Shown: one piece after another, positions 16,147 through 29,091 of the stretch
Layout: each line of letters starts with the position of its first letter
Position numbering within the stretch: position 1 is the stretch's first letter
Origin: Toxonevra muliebris
Taxonomy: Eukaryota; Arthropoda; Insecta; Diptera; Pallopteridae
Length of the DNA: 64,000 nt
Assembly (NCBI GenBank): GCA_963691655.1
Contig: OY829326.1
Span: forward strand, 24,354,878 to 24,418,877
Direction of reading: 5' to 3'
The notes under the pieces: generated by a model
The model's input: only the letters and a program-made list of their open reading frames with translations
Database searches by the model: none
Told to the model about the DNA's origin: nothing
Position numbers and translations under genes: made by a program

Positions 16147-17843
16147 AAACTCGCGTTGCGCGTAAATTTTTAAAATCAGTACCGTCTTCTAACACTGATA
16201 GATAATATCTGTGACATAAAAGTTTATACAGTTATATATCCCTCAGCATCTACTAATATACATACATACATATTATCAATCTACACAAACTTACATACAT
16301 ACATAATGCAAGAGAGACTCCACTTTTGCCAATACGTATAAACGTACATACAAACATACATACGTATAAACATACAAATAAATACATACTTACAATAAGC
16401 ATAAATAAGCATAATGAATACTTAGAGTGATACTGCACTTCTGCCCACACATAAGACCACAAGCACAATAATGTAAACAATGATCGTGGAGAAGTTAATT
16501 AATCGACTAAGGGAAGTTTATTGTAAACAATTGTGAGATTTTTTTGCCACAATGCAAGAAAGAATAGTTAAGAATGAGAATGCTGTCCTTTTTCCTGTTC
16601 GCTTGGTGCTTTTCAACTTATTGAACATGTTTAAACATGAAATTTTTCATAATGTATGACTGTATCATTTAAAGGCAATATTTACAAATCACAGTATGTG
16701 ATAATTTGATTTTGCGGCTGATATGCACTTGACTCCTCTCAATTCACTGTGCCAAATGTAAACAATGATCGTGAGAAAAAACACTAGGTCTTTTTAATGA
16801 GTGTGTATGTATGTATGTATGTAAGGAAAGGGAGGGAAAAATAAAGCAAAATTGTATTCCATTTATGCTTTCTACTTTTCCTGCTTGCCTGGTGGCGTAA
16901 AAAAAGCCATTCCCCATTCCCCATTGTGCCAGAACATACATATCCCTACTACTGTATATGTATGTTCTGGCACAAATGGGATTAGGGGAATGAGAATACA
17001 GTTCTGTTCTGGAAATTCGTTTTGTAGCATATCAGCTATCCTATCCTATCCTATGTGTATCACAAAACAAACTTCAAATATAAAAAAACACAATGATGTG
17101 CGGAGTTGAAATATATTTTTTGTATATTGTTTCTATATGATGCCAATGGGGAATGAGAATACAGTTCTTTTTCCTGTTCTGATAATTTGTTCTGCAGCTA
17201 ATATGTATCCTATCCTATGTGTATCACAAAACAAACTTCAAATATCAAAAAAAAAAAAAAAAAAGAAAAAACACAATGATGTGCAGAGTTAAAATATATT
17301 TTTGGTTATTTATGCTTTTTCTTTTTTCTGTTTGTCTGGTTCTTATATGTGTATTACAAAACAAACTTCAGATTTAAAAAAAAAACACAATGATGTGCGG
17401 GGTTAAAAAATATTTTTTGTTATTTATGCTTTCTCTTTTTTCTGTTTGCCTGGTTCTTATTCAAAGGTTTCATATAAATTATTATTGGTTCTTGCAATTC
17501 CCGTCTATTATTTTGTGAAAAATATATATATTTACTTATTAAAAAAAAAACGGTTTCCCTTTCCCCTTGTGCCAGAACATACATATCCCTACTACTGTAT
17601 ATGTATGTTCTGGCACAAGCCCCATTCCCCATTCCCCATTCCTCATTCCCCATTCCCCATTCCCCATTCCCCATTCCTCATTCCTCATTCCCCATTCCCC
17701 ATTCCCCATTCCCCATTCCCCTTGTGCCAGAACATACATATCCCTACTACTGTATATGTATGTTCTGGCACAAGCCCCATTCCCCATTCCTCATTCCCCA
17801 TTCCCCATTCCCCTTGTGCCAGAACATACATATCCCTACTACT
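16147..17843 (-). repeat. Polinton right terminal inverted repeat
   Basis: Inverted copy of 1699-3925, about 1.7 kb. It starts internally at aaactcgcgttgcgc and ends externally at CATATCCCTACTACT. It holds single copies of segments that are duplicated on the left, one isolated palindrome (16924-16975), the AT-rich direct repeats (about 17041-17430) and the terminal array. Small indels and base changes relative to the left copy are visible throughout. Confidence 0.93.
17560..17843 (-). repeat. Right terminal palindrome and CCCCATT array
   Basis: Two full 54-bp palindromes (17566-17619, 17721-17774) alternate with CCCATTC/CCTCATT heptamers. The element ends in a half palindrome (17813-17843) that is the exact mirror of the left end. 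It has fewer units than the left array (two full palindromes against six). Confidence 0.92.
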
Positions 17844-17930
17844 AATATACACTCGTTATAATAAAATATAAGAAATGTAATATTATTTATCACATAAAAT
17901 AAAAATATTAACTCAAAAGTAACAAAATGC

Positions 17931-19186
17931 ATAAAACTGACGCGACAAAACTAAAGCACAAATGGAATATATTAATAGAAAAGTTCGATTTCTCCACTAT
18001 TTTGTAGCGTATCCATTATTTTTCAGAGCTGTTGCACATTTTCGTGGCATGGCCTCAATAAAATTGCTCAAAACGTCTGCCGAAATGTTTTTCCATGCAA
18101 TCTCCGATTGGTAGAAAATGGAATCCTTGTTTTTATCCTTTATGCGCTGAATTTTCCGATCTATAATTTCCTATATATTTTTTGAGATTGAGATTGGGTG
18201 AATCGGTGGTCCTCTATCAAATCCCAATCTTATTGGCAACAACCCACTCTTACACACCGTGCTAGGGTCGTCATCGTGCTGGTAGACATGCTTTAACAGC
18301 AGATCTCCTCTGTATAAGGTAACATAACATTCTGGAGAATATCTTTACACATCAAACGGTCCATTATACCTCTAATTTTATGAATTAAACCAATTATAAG
18401 GCCAAAAAAAAATCACCAGACCATTACGTGGCCTTCCTCGTATCGTACGGCGTTTTCCAAATAACGCGGATTTCATCGTTGCCCTTTTGGTCTGCACACT
18501 AGCTTCAATCCGTCGCAACCTTTCATGTTAAATATAGATTCATCAGTAAAAAGTACGGCCTTTCGCAGTAGCTCACCTAAAGTACGCTGTTAGAAATTCG
18601 AGCCTTGACTGTCGATCCTTTCGGGAAATAAATGGCTTTTCCATGCTTTGGTATGTTGCGAAGCCATCCTCTACAGCTTTTCGTTGGATAAACCTGTGTG
18701 AAATGTTTAAACGCAATTTATTTCCAAGATATAAAAGGCTCTTTTTTTTATAATCCGAATGATGGCCTGATCATCACGTTTGGTTGTGCCCCGCGGTCTG
18801 CCACCTCCATATTAAGAATTTACAAAATGGGAAGCGTGAAAACCGCTTATAGCTCGGGAATTAACGCAATAGCGAATACAAAATTTTTTTACAATGCATG
18901 TCACTGATCCAGGTTTATTAAATCCACTTAGAATAATTTCTCTAAATTGTGCAGAATACTCATTTCAAGCCATTTTGGAAAGCGATATTTTGAAATGCAA
19001 ACGGTGACGGTGAATGATAACCAACAACTTATATACGCATCCAATTTTTTTTTAAAACCTGCTTTTTGTTTTCCAAAATAACGGGTTTCTAGTTTAAAGA
19101 TGGTTGTTGTTGTTGATGGTTTAAAAAAATGATTTAATTGAAAGCGAAAAGGATTATGTGCTTTAGTTTTGTCGCGGCAGGTTTGG
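17931..19186 (-). mobile_element. Degenerate Tc1-like transposon
   Basis: A 20-bp perfect inverted repeat (cgcgacaaaactaaagcaca at 17941-17960; its complement at 19157-19176), with imperfect extension by about 10 bases on each side, encloses a decayed transposase on the minus strand. The length of about 1.25 kb is normal for the family. It sits about 90 bases from the Polinton's right end. Confidence 0.8.
17997..18973 (-). pseudogene. Tc1-like transposase pseudogene
   Basis: Minus-strand translation starts with ATG 18973 and hits a stop at the third codon. Family segments are spread over several frames: an N-terminal 'EYSAQFREIILSGFNKPGS' helix-turn-helix piece, a 'GHVMVW' piece near 18430, and a C-terminal 'SEIAWKNISADVLSNFIEA', 'MPRKCATALKNNG' ending at the stop 17997-17999. 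Length is near a normal Tc1 transposase (about 340 residues), but several stops and frameshifts make it non-functional. Confidence 0.8.
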
Positions 19187-19339
19187 GCATATTGCGCAAT
19201 GTTAGTAAAAAAAGAAAAACATTAACTAGTTTTTAATGTTACTTTGTTTCAATAAGTGCATAATTATACTAAATTTATAAAATAAAAAAAAAAATATGTG
19301 CATACTTGCATATTTTTAAATTTTATTGAACTAAATGTT

Positions 19340-19381
19340 GACAAGGAAGAGTTTGTACTTTAGTTTTGTCCGACACTGTAT
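19340..19381. mobile_element. Solitary Tc1-type terminus
   Basis: The sequence gtactttagttttgtccgac followed by actgta resembles the end of a Tc1-type inverted repeat (complement tacagtgtcggacaaaacta), related to but different from the ends of the neighbouring element. No partner end is seen nearby, except possibly the diverged repeat at 17941. Confidence 0.45.
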
Positions 19382-19850
19382 ATTGCAGAAATTCGAGTCG
19401 ACCGGGTCAGTAAAAGACGAGAAACATTGAACCCGGGCGCGAGCAGCACGATTCTGCTTCTGTCAGCGAAAGTGTCGCGGAAAGCCCAAGATAATCAATT
19501 CAGCAACGTGCACAGCAATCGCATCTTTCTACGGCTACTGTACATTGAATTTTGACCAAAGATCTTCATTTGCACGTTGTCTACTTTCAAAAGGATGAAG
19601 CAACGAACTATATTTCTCGGCCGTGCAATTTATTTTGGCGACACCAATTGGACACCAAATAATGCGATTTAATGCCGCTAGACATTTTTCTTTGAAGTTT
19701 TGTTAAAAGACCATGGTGGCCACGTATAATTTCCCAAGTTTCTACTACCTGAAAATAAAGATTTTTGAGTTTTTCGCAAAATTTTTGAGTTTTATTTATG
19801 TAAATAACAAATTCTGCAACTCTTGTTGAAATACCTCTGAACAAAAAATA
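19382..19850 (+). pseudogene. Remnant of an IS630/mariner-superfamily transposase
   Basis: Plus-strand reading gives 'REQHDSASVSESVAESPR', 'SHLSTATVH.ILTKDLHLHV', the helix-turn-helix region of a common insect transposase family. A catalytic-domain piece follows (VYFQKDEATNYISR, CDLMPLDIFL.SFVKRPW). Stops interrupt it repeatedly. The part between about 19565 and 19580 is deleted relative to a full transposase. Confidence 0.65.
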
Positions 19851-19854
19851 TATA

Positions 19855-21260
19855 TAGCTAGCTTTGCTTCGCTTATCCGGTTCTTATAAATTTGCGTAAT
19901 ATAAAATAACAAACAAAAAAAAAAAAAAAAAGAAGAAAAACAACGTGGAATTCTTTAATGTCAAACTCTAGCTTAATTTCGTAAATAGTATTTTATTCAG
20001 TTATTCTTTTTTTGGCTTTGAATCTCAACAGAAACCGTTGTTATGCAAAATGAAATGCCACTCATAAATAATGAAAATAATTTTGTAGAAATTGAAATAA
20101 ATGGTAAAGTGAAGTAACTTTATGTTCAATGCTTTCGCATATCTATCGTTTACTTTCGATGCTTGTTTATGCCTTGCAATTTTGAAATAGAGCACAAAAT
20201 ATCAAAAACTCATTTCTCTTTTTTTCTCCATTCTCAAGTATAGAACAGTGTTTATGTCATGACTTAACTAAGGGAAGATTGCCGTTCATAAAAAATTAGA
20301 TTTTTTTACATAAATTATTTATTTATTTACGACCACTGGGCTTAGCCCTTACAGGTTACGAACTTAATTTAACAAAAAAAAAAAAAAACAAAAAAGTAAA
20401 ACTTAACTTAAAAAATATTCATTTAGTGACCTTTTGAAGCATGTTCTATTACCACTGAAATCCAAATGAAAAAAAAATTACATCCCTAAAGTGTTTAGAA
20501 TACGTGAGTGGGTGAATTCTGGAACAGCTGATTAAATGTAAGCTGTCAAAAACAAACATTAACTACGATTATTTATAACGTTAAACTTTAAATGCAGTTT
20601 TTCTGGAAACAGCTTGAATCTGAACACATGAATCTCTGTGCAATTGAAAGGAAATTCAGTTTTTGAGACCATCAAGGAGCGATTTTTGTCAAAAAATGAT
20701 TTAGAAACATTTTATTTGATTATTGAAGCAAAAAAACGAGAGCAAAAAATTAAGTTTTTTTTTTTCAAACGGCTACCATTTTGTTATCTAGCGGTTTTTT
20801 AGAAAACGAATAACGATAAGGTCCCTCAAATTTAGTTTAGATTGATGATTTTGAACTCGTTTTTCTTTCAGGTGAACTAGCAAAGCGCTCCGCGCAGACC
20901 AAAACGCACCTTGCTTGACCTTATTTCATGGGACCTGGAGCCCCATTTTACATTTTTTATAAGTAAAACTAAAATTTACATATATAGAGGAGTAAAATAT
21001 ATTAAAACTCATTTCCAAAAGTAATTATTTCCTATTTTAGAAAAATTCTCGAAGTTCATTCACAGTATGGGAAACTGACAGACACAATATCAGGTATTTT
21101 GACATTGTGCTAAATAACTCAAGTGTCAAATAAAATTAATCAATTTAAAGAGAGAACACAAATACATAAAAGAAACAATAGATGCGTGCAAGGCACGCAA
21201 GATATTTGCTGTGTAAACAGTTAAGCCAACTGAATGCCATATTCATAAGCTCATATACAT
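19855..21260. other. Non-coding, AT-rich
   Basis: No gene is seen. There are A-rich tracts at 19910-19930 and 20370-20395. At about 20320-20365 (tttatttatttacgaccact followed by gggcttagccc) the sequence resembles the 3' untranslated end of a minus-strand Jockey-type LINE. That is tentative. Confidence 0.4.
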
Positions 21261-21264
21261 TCTG

Positions 21265-21720
21265 TCAAATAAGTACCCGGAAATTCTCATTTTAAATTTT
21301 CCCTCTGAGAATATTTAAAAAAAATATTTTTCCCAGGTTGGCACAACTGTCAACCACTATTCTGTGAATTTTTATTGCTATGTGCCATTTAGTTTGGTTA
21401 CGGCGTCATTAAGAACAAGTCAACCTTTTGTGTGCGTTGCGATTTCGGTTTCGGCTCATTTTTGGCGCGCCATTCCGATAATTGCTGACTTGTTTGCATG
21501 TCGTACTCGAAAACCCATGTCTCGTCACCAGTTATGATGCGTTCGATGAACGTTGGATCGGAATTTACGCGTTCAAGCATGTCTTAAGCCACCTTACTGC
21601 GATTTACTTTTTGAAGAAAATTCAGATCTTTTGGCACCAATCGCGCTGAGACTTTCCGCATACCCAAAACATGTCGTTTTGGCACAAGAAATTTCGTTTG
21701 AAACACAAAATTTCACACAA
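21265..21720 (-). pseudogene. Mariner-like transposase fragment
   Basis: A minus-strand fragment with 'LNFLQKVNRSKVA', a stop, then 'MLERVNSDPTFIERIITGDE', 'TWVFEYDMQTSQQ', 'EWRAKNEPKPKSQRTQ'. This is the segment around the first catalytic aspartate of a mariner family transposase. Downstream (21265-21400) the coding part ends abruptly and a ctgtcaaataagtacccgg motif resembling a mariner end appears. The rest of the catalytic domain is missing, so it is an internal-deletion remnant. Confidence 0.75.
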
Positions 21721-21769
21721 ACTCTTTGTTCGATATTTTTATCCAGAATGTATTATAGCCATATATAGG

Positions 21770-24700
21770 GATTTGATGTATCTATATGCTTAGGTAATTA
21801 ATTCAAATTAAAACAATTCTTTTATAAACTTAAAAACTTATTAGATATCATTATCTTTAATATATAATAGCCTAATTCACCATAAATTGCAAATGGTCTT
21901 GCATCATTGCAAATGCAAATTTTTATCCCATATCGCATATATTTGTTGTTGTGATAGTAGAAATATTTTGCAATTGCACCAAATCGTGAATTGGACTGAT
22001 ATGTTGTAGTTGCATTATTTTTCTTTACTCAATGCATCGGGCACTATATGCTCGCATATACGCAGCTGCATTTGTATCCTTTTTTCTGTGCTTTAAGTTT
22101 TACTTCCTGTCGATTTGAAATTTTTTTAGATGTGAAAATTTTACATAACGTCGCCTTAGAATTGATTTGGCGTATAGGTATATGAATTTGTACACACATA
22201 CGTCAAATCATTCTCAGGCGACGATAAGTTCTTTCTGCATTTAACCTTAGAAAGGGAACAGGGGTGACCAGTCACCCCACTACTTCTTAAAAGCACCGCG
22301 CAGAGAGTTGCCTTAACTGCATTTAATAAAAATAACAAACAATGTATTTTTATTGAAGTAAATAAGTGATTTTATAATATATAAGTTTGATTTTTTCTAT
22401 TTAACATATTTGCACACACACATTTCATTTTCGTATGCACATATATGTGTGAGTAAATTGATCGAAACATAAACAAACAAACTCCGCTCGTATTTTAATT
22501 TCTCCCTCTTTTCTTCTCTTTTCTCTTCTCTTTGTTGTTTAGAGTAGCACAGTCATGTCGCGCAGTAGTGTGAGCGAGACGGGAAATGGAGTTATCCTAC
22601 ATCTTACGTTACAGTTATTCTTACATTTTGCACATTTGAAATTTTGCCCATACCGTGAGCCAAAATGTTTACACATCAAAAAAAAAAAAATGCATCATTG
22701 AACAAAATATTTGCAATTATTTTCATTTATTCAAACCACAAAATAAACTCCAAATTATTATTATTTTGATGAAAATTGATATAAAATATTTAATCTATTA
22801 TTTAGCAACACAAATACATATACATACCACACATAGTATATAAACTATTTCGTATTTGTGCTAAATTTTTGAGATAGGTCAATGAAACTATGGAATTATA
22901 GCTCTTAAGAATCTTTTGTATAAACTTAAATACAGAGAAAGTAAGTATTAAATAAATGAGAATATTTACCTAAACCTTTTGTGTCTTTTTGCAATATTGC
23001 TTAATACTAGAGCCTGCACATCTGCAATACTTACACTCGATGAAATATATTTATAGAATTTGAGAATAGTTTTAAATTCCAATATCTATTTGTATTTCGA
23101 GTTTAAACTTCTACAGAGAAACTGGAATTAAAGATCAAATTAGTTTATTTTAAAAGTTTAAAACTGTCTGAGACACATGATTTTCATTTTAAATTTCTGA
23201 TGTTATCCTAAGATTTTATTATCCTGTTTTACAAAAACTTCTAATTTTATCTAAAAACATATTGAACATAAGTTCTTAGTGGCTTATGAAATTTTAAAAT
23301 CAAAATCATCAATATGTTAATTTTCCTTTCTCTTTCTCGCTGAGTGTAAAACTTAAAATTAAAATAATGAACGAAAGAGAATAGCAATTCAACAACATTT
23401 TGCTTATTTTGTATAAGAATTGATTTTATTGTTTTTGTGCAGAGATTGTGTGCCTATTTATTACTACTTCAATTGTAATAATTTGTTAACAAAACAACAA
23501 AACATACAATATACTGAATAGAGTTGCTGCTGTTGCTTTTGCTATTGCTGATGATGCTGATGATATATTGTTAGTAGAAATTTGCAATTGTTTAACATCA
23601 ATCTCAAATTTGCCAATTGCCCTAAAGCAATTTGTGGTTAAACTCTTTAGTTGGTTAGTTACGTTACATAAACACACACACATAAATTTAATATCAAAAT
23701 GTGGTTGCATACTTTAGGGCGTTTAGAATGTATTTGTATTGTTTTAATTGAATATACTAAGAAAGTAGTTTCTAATTGCATTTTTTTTTATTTTTATTTA
23801 ACAAAAATAATGAAATACAATAAAATATAAATAAATGACAGCATCGAGCCGAAACATAATTGCACAATTGCATATTTCATGTGTCAAGTGTTGAGCCACA
23901 AAATAAAAAAAAAAAATTGATTACCAAAACAAAAATATATGTGAAATAAATTTTAAAGTAAAAATCAATTTCTATGGATGTTTCATATGGTTCAATGTCG
24001 CCAGATTCACAAAAATATTCCTAAAAGTGATAATTTTCAATCAGTTTTCATTGAAGAGGAGTGGGAAAAAAGAATTTAAAAAGCGAAAATCTGGAGTACT
24101 TCAGGATGACTCCTCGGACTTCATTTTACTCTTTATTTACAATAATGACAATAATGACTTTAGATCTTTCTTCTTCTCATTTATCTCCTCACATATCTTT
24201 CCTGTTTTTCTACTCTGTTCTACTGTCTTTATCTTGGGTATAATAAAACGGTCTTTAAGATTGAGTGCTTTGGTTTAGTCCAGCCCACCTTTAGCTCTAA
24301 ACTATAAACTCTAATTTAATATCTTTAACTATAAAGAAATAGAAATCGATGGTCCAATCAAAAAGACATTCAATTTCATCAGATTACTTTATAAATGATT
24401 ACAGCTTGAAAGTAGTGCACATGTTCACAGACTTTTCATGGAAATATTTGCTTTCATTAAAAGATGAGCAAAATAATTTAATGATTTGAATTGAATCCTT
24501 TCAATTTTAAATAAAAAATTATAAAAAATTAAGTTTTTCGATTTGCATTATTCATTATAACGACAGTAACAATATCAGACATGAGACCGTTTTTGTTTGA
24601 ATAAAGAGCAAAAGCGTTTAACTCTTGTCAGTTTCTACCCGCACAAATGTGTTGGTGGGTTTTGAAAGGGAAAATCTTTTTAAGTTGCTGCACCACTTTT

Positions 24701-25780
24701 GGAGTATGGTTTTTCAAAAATAGCTTCTTTTGTTCGGCCAAACTTTTCTCCTTACACACGCCATCTCAAACTGTTCTTACCAACTTTGCTAAACGGTGAC
24801 ATTCGTTCTGAGTTTCTACTAAATGAAATTAATCTGAGCTTCACTGAAGTTAACCTTACTTCAACCATCTACATGTCACGTTACACAAAATAGTCGGGAC
24901 TGTGTCTGTTTCGGGCACCGATCCGCTCGCTATGCGGATGATGGTCGTTGAAATTTGTTACTTATGAATAAAAAATTGTAATCTTTCTGATTCTCAATTC
25001 TAAAATTTGTTTGGCAACCCTGAATACATCCGATGTTTAGATTTTGTTTTTCTTTGATTATATTATTGAAGGAAAACATTTTCTGTTTTCATTTGAGTTA
25101 GGTGTTTTTTTCTATTGTTGCGACATTTGACTCGCCAATAGCAAGTGCAGCCTGCTGTCATCAATAGCTGTACCCTAATAAATCTTATCTAAAATACATT
25201 TCACATACTTGGAACAATTGCGTTTGGTAGCAAAACCGAAATAAAAAAGGCTGTAGTGCTTTTTTCATTTCAACAAATGTTTTACCTTTCTCACAAATAA
25301 ATCTATTATTAAATTAATCAAATAGAATTACTATATGCCACTAAGTAAATGAAATATCACGTATTTTTTTAAACAAATTTTCTAATAACAATTGGGATAA
25401 TAATTTGAATGATTCGTTTCAATAGTGCTGATACTACTGAGCTCTCACTTAGTGCAAAACTAATGACAATTGAGAATTGGGTATATTTTCCCTGAGGAAG
25501 ATATTAAGTTTTAAACTCAAGGTATCTGAAAATTGGGTAGCTAATTCGAGGTGGCTTGATATAACTGAGTCCACCAGAACTCAAATGCAATTTAGAATAT
25601 TGTCTGTGTTAAGTCTAAGATTACAAAGTAAGACTAATTAAAAATGTGAAGAAGTATTAAGACAAATGATTGGGTATTCAATGCTGTCTGGCTACTCTTA
25701 TAAATTCATACATAAGTTTAAAGATACCACGACTTACTGGCTTTAAGCCAAGAATTTGCAGAGATTTTTATCAAGTATCG
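21770..25780. other. Non-coding host DNA
   Basis: No coding region is supported. Items seen: an 18-base perfect inverted repeat ggggtgaccagtcacccc (22261-22278, 2-base loop), pyrimidine-rich tract at 22497-22540, CTG/GCT triplets near 23520-23570, and many A/T runs. It may be intronic or intergenic; nothing decides between these. Confidence 0.4.
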
Positions 25781-26221
25781 CAAATAAATTATTTATTTAT
25801 TTATTAATTTGTCGAAACAGTTTCTATCAGATTACTTAAAATTAAAAAATATAAACTTAAAACTAAAGCAGTAACTTATAGCAATTAATAAAACAAAATT
25901 GAAACCCTAACTACAATAAATTCATTAAATTTGACTTAAAAACGTCTCTTGTCACACTGAGGTCGATTAAATTGCAGATATTATTAAATTTAACACACGA
26001 TGGAAAAATTGCCTTTGCCTAATTGGCCTTTCTGATGCATATAAGCTAAAAAGAGCAAGAAGGGGAGAACAGTCAATATGACCCATGAGCACATCCCTTG
26101 CCAAAAAATAGTTCTTCCTGTTATTAAACGTTTTAAGCCCAAGAGAACACAATGGCTTGAATACAATGGGTTGAAGTTCCAGTTGAGCTTTGAGCTTTGG
26201 TCTATTAGAACTCTCATCATA

Positions 26222-27395
26222 TAGAATCGTGCGCCCCCTTAACTCACCAAGTCCACAGATGGGCCCTTTATGGACCCAAGGTTCTTGGATTGTTGTTACG
26301 TGAGGGAATGTATGCTACGTGGAAAGGCGTTTACATAGGAGTGCAGTAGCAGCCTTGGAGTGTTGCATATTTATCTGGGTTACTGTAAGTCCACAGATAG
26401 GTTCCGCAATATTTGCAGAGTTAGAAGACCGAGGTAGCCTCGCGTTATCATTGCCGGCAGCAGTAGGCATCACAGAGGTGGCGTTAGTACTTCGAAAAGT
26501 ATTAGAGCTTCCCATCTGCGCGCCCACACTGCAAGAGATAGCAGCGCTGGCAGTATCGGTCTTCGTCCTCTTTACCAGAGCGCGCCTCTAGGAAGCGACT
26601 TGGTTTCTCTGAGGAACCTCTGAATCGGTTGCTCGGAGGCTGTGGCCTCCTTGCGTCTGTTAATCGACCTAATCTTCCTCCATTAGCGTCTCATATTGCG
26701 AGAAGGTTGTGGCCCCAGTACGCTGGCTTCGGTAGGAGGTATGCCAGCCACAGTTGTGACGTCCAGACTCATACCTACTTCAGCCGGAGGGTTAACAGTC
26801 CCTGACACCAAAGAAGAGCTGGTTGTAAAGATTACTCCCCTGGGATGCACTCTCTGTCGTAGACTCGAGAGACTTTGAGGATTTCTCCTTTTTCGGTTTC
26901 GTTCATGCCGTTTCGTCCGGTCGCCTGCTCCTCCTGTCTAACCAGGGCGAAGCTGTGCATCCCGACGAATCAGAATACAACCTCTATAAAGAAAAGGGGA
27001 AGGGAAGGTCGACCGTGGCAGCGCCCCATACCACGGCAAGGCCACCATTACTCTCTGAGGCGGCCAGGTATTAGAGATGCTCCGTAAAAAGACAGCCTAA
27101 TTTTTAACACTGGAAAACTAACGGAAGCGGATCCACCATAATGACGGCATAAAATTAATTAAATTTAATGCATTCAGATAGCTGACCCACCATCGTTGGT
27201 CTTACAGGGTTCTCCCCTGGCTGCCAAAATATCCAACAGGCACGGGTCGCATAACACCTTGGATTAGGGAAGGCTTTTTATAAGAGGGTATGCTCCCTCC
27301 GCCTGGACTATCTTAGCCAGTCACATATCAGAAATCAGAGATGCAACTGTTTCCAGCCGTCACCACATGGAGGTGATAGAACAAACTTCCATCAG
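26222..27395 (-). mobile_element. R1/LOA-like LINE fragment nested in the first LINE
   Basis: Notably GC-richer than its surroundings. The minus strand has the start of an endonuclease ORF ('TVTQINMQHSKAATALLCKR', 'TIQEPWVHKGPICGLG', at about 26215-26395), preceded by serine/alanine-rich ORF1-like sequence (26400-27090), both degenerate. It interrupts the Jockey-like LINE between its RT and C-terminal parts, so it inserted later or joined by rearrangement. Exact ends are uncertain. Confidence 0.65.
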
Positions 27396-28787
27396 ATTAC
27401 TCAATTACGGCACGTATCGAAATACATGTTGGTTCCCTTGAGTAGCTGACAGCCATTTTATTATTACTCATAGAAAACGTAAGAATGTTGCATTTACTAA
27501 TATTAAAAAAAGATATTATTGACAATGCACCATTGGTATATATTATCAATGTCATCTTGATGGTACCGGGATTCTTCAACACTGGACACTGCTTTAAAAA
27601 CTTTGACATCATCAGCATAGATAAAAACTTTGACATTATCAGCATAGATTAGACATCTACAATGCCGAATATAATTTGGAAGGTCGTTTATAAATAAGAC
27701 GAACAAAAGCGGACCAAGATGGCAACCTTGTGGCACCATAGAGTAATTTAAAATGATTTTTGAACATTTATTCCCCAATCGAACAAATTGTTTACGTTCA
27801 AGTAAATAGTTTGTCAACCATCTAAGTATCGACGAATGAAAGCCCATGAGTTGAACCTTTCTGATTCATACCTTATGCTGTACTCTATCGAAAGCCTTGG
27901 CAAAGTCAGTGAACACTTCGTCAACCTGTTTTCTCATCTCGATTTTATTTTTTAAATAATGAGAGAAGAGAGTAAAATTGGTTGTTGTGGATCTACTACT
28001 CACAAATCCATGTTGGTATTCAGAAATTTGATGTTTGATGTAGCATAAATTCTTTTTTTTTACTAAGACTTTATGGATTAGAGGCAGCTTCGAAATCGGA
28101 CGATTTATGAATAAGGACAATAACTGATTCTTTCCATTCAGGTAGGAAATCCCCATTAGCTAATGATAAATTAAATTTTAAAGTCAACCGGAAGGCCAAA
28201 TTTTGAGCACACTTTTGAAGAAAAAATGGTGGAATATTATCTGGACCGGAGTTTTCTTTATATCAACCATAAGCAGTTCTAACTCTACCTCCTCCTCAGA
28301 AATATTCAGAAAGCCAAGATTGGTAAAGGGCTTTGATATGGTTGCGAGTTTAACAAAACCCGGTCCAATACGTCACCATCATTAGCAAAGTTGGATTGGA
28401 AAAACGATGCGAACATATCATAAATTAGGTTCTCACAGTCAGATGTAGTATCCAGATAAGTCATATTTTTAGGATACACCTGCGTCTTTTTTTTATCACT
28501 AATGAAAGATCAGAAGGAGAAGAGGATTTAATATTAGATTCAATCTCCAATTGATGTTGCTTATAAAGGAACTTTTTTAGTGTTTCATACTCATTTCTAA
28601 TGCGAGTTAACTCTTTGCGGAATGCCGAATTAGATTTGAATTTTTTCATCATTTTATTAAGTGAATTCTTGAGTTTAGACAAACGACTGTTATACCAAGA
28701 TGGCTTATTACTCTTTTTAGCTTTAATAATTGGCAAGAATTTAACAAACGCTTTATTGATGAACTCGATGAATGAGGTATAATTGAG

Positions 28788-29091
28788 AGGCTGAGAGGAA
28801 AAGTGGTATAACTTCTACGTTCTGAAAAAAATGGAATAATTTTACTTAAGAACAAAAGCAAAACGAAATATGTTCAGAGCAAAAGTGAAACGAAATATGT
28901 TCAGAGCGAAAACAGAATAAAATACTATGCTGTTCTTGCTCTGAAAGAATTGTTATACCATTTTTGCTTTTACTTTTAAGGCGTTTCATTTTCACTCTAA
29001 ACCGTATTACTTATGCCATTCTTGTACTGACACTCTAAATTATTTCACTTTTGCTCTTATATAAATTTTAGCCCACTTTTCCTCTCAGCCT
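28788..29091. mobile_element. MITE with 19-bp perfect inverted ends
   Basis: The end aggctgagaggaaaagtgg (28788-28806) is repeated exactly as its complement at 29073-29091. The interior has repeated 'agagcaaaagtgaaacgaaa' motifs facing opposite ways and no ORF. It sits inside the degenerate LINE coding sequence, whose reading resumes on both sides, so the insertion is younger than the LINE. A related copy lies at about 53255-53520. Confidence 0.85.

Larger units (their letters stand above)
1699..17843. mobile_element. Polinton/Maverick virus-like transposon, nearly complete
   Basis: A 16.1-kb element with long terminal inverted repeats. It carries the full Polinton set: protein-primed B-family polymerase, chromodomain integrase, packaging ATPase, adenain-type protease, minor and major capsid proteins, a PLA2-domain protein and a fibre-like protein. 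The outer ends are 5'-AGTAGTAGGGATATG and CATATCCCTACTACT-3', exact reverse complements, and the AG/CT terminal bases fit the family as I know it. The six bases outside are agcatc on the left and aatata on the right, so no 6-bp target duplication is visible. The gap at 1417-1616 makes the left junction uncertain. Most genes are open. The visible lesions or recodings are one frame change in the polymerase and one between the PLA2 and protease ORFs. Capsid genes imply that a virion form is possible, as proposed for polintoviruses/adintoviruses. Confidence 0.95.

Noticed and set aside
17420..17932. Similar repetitive frames at the right end
   Set aside because: Mirror of the left terminal array; artefacts.
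26319..26591. Plus-strand frame as a host exon
   Set aside because: The minus strand carries recognisable LINE endonuclease motifs here; the plus frame is a shadow.
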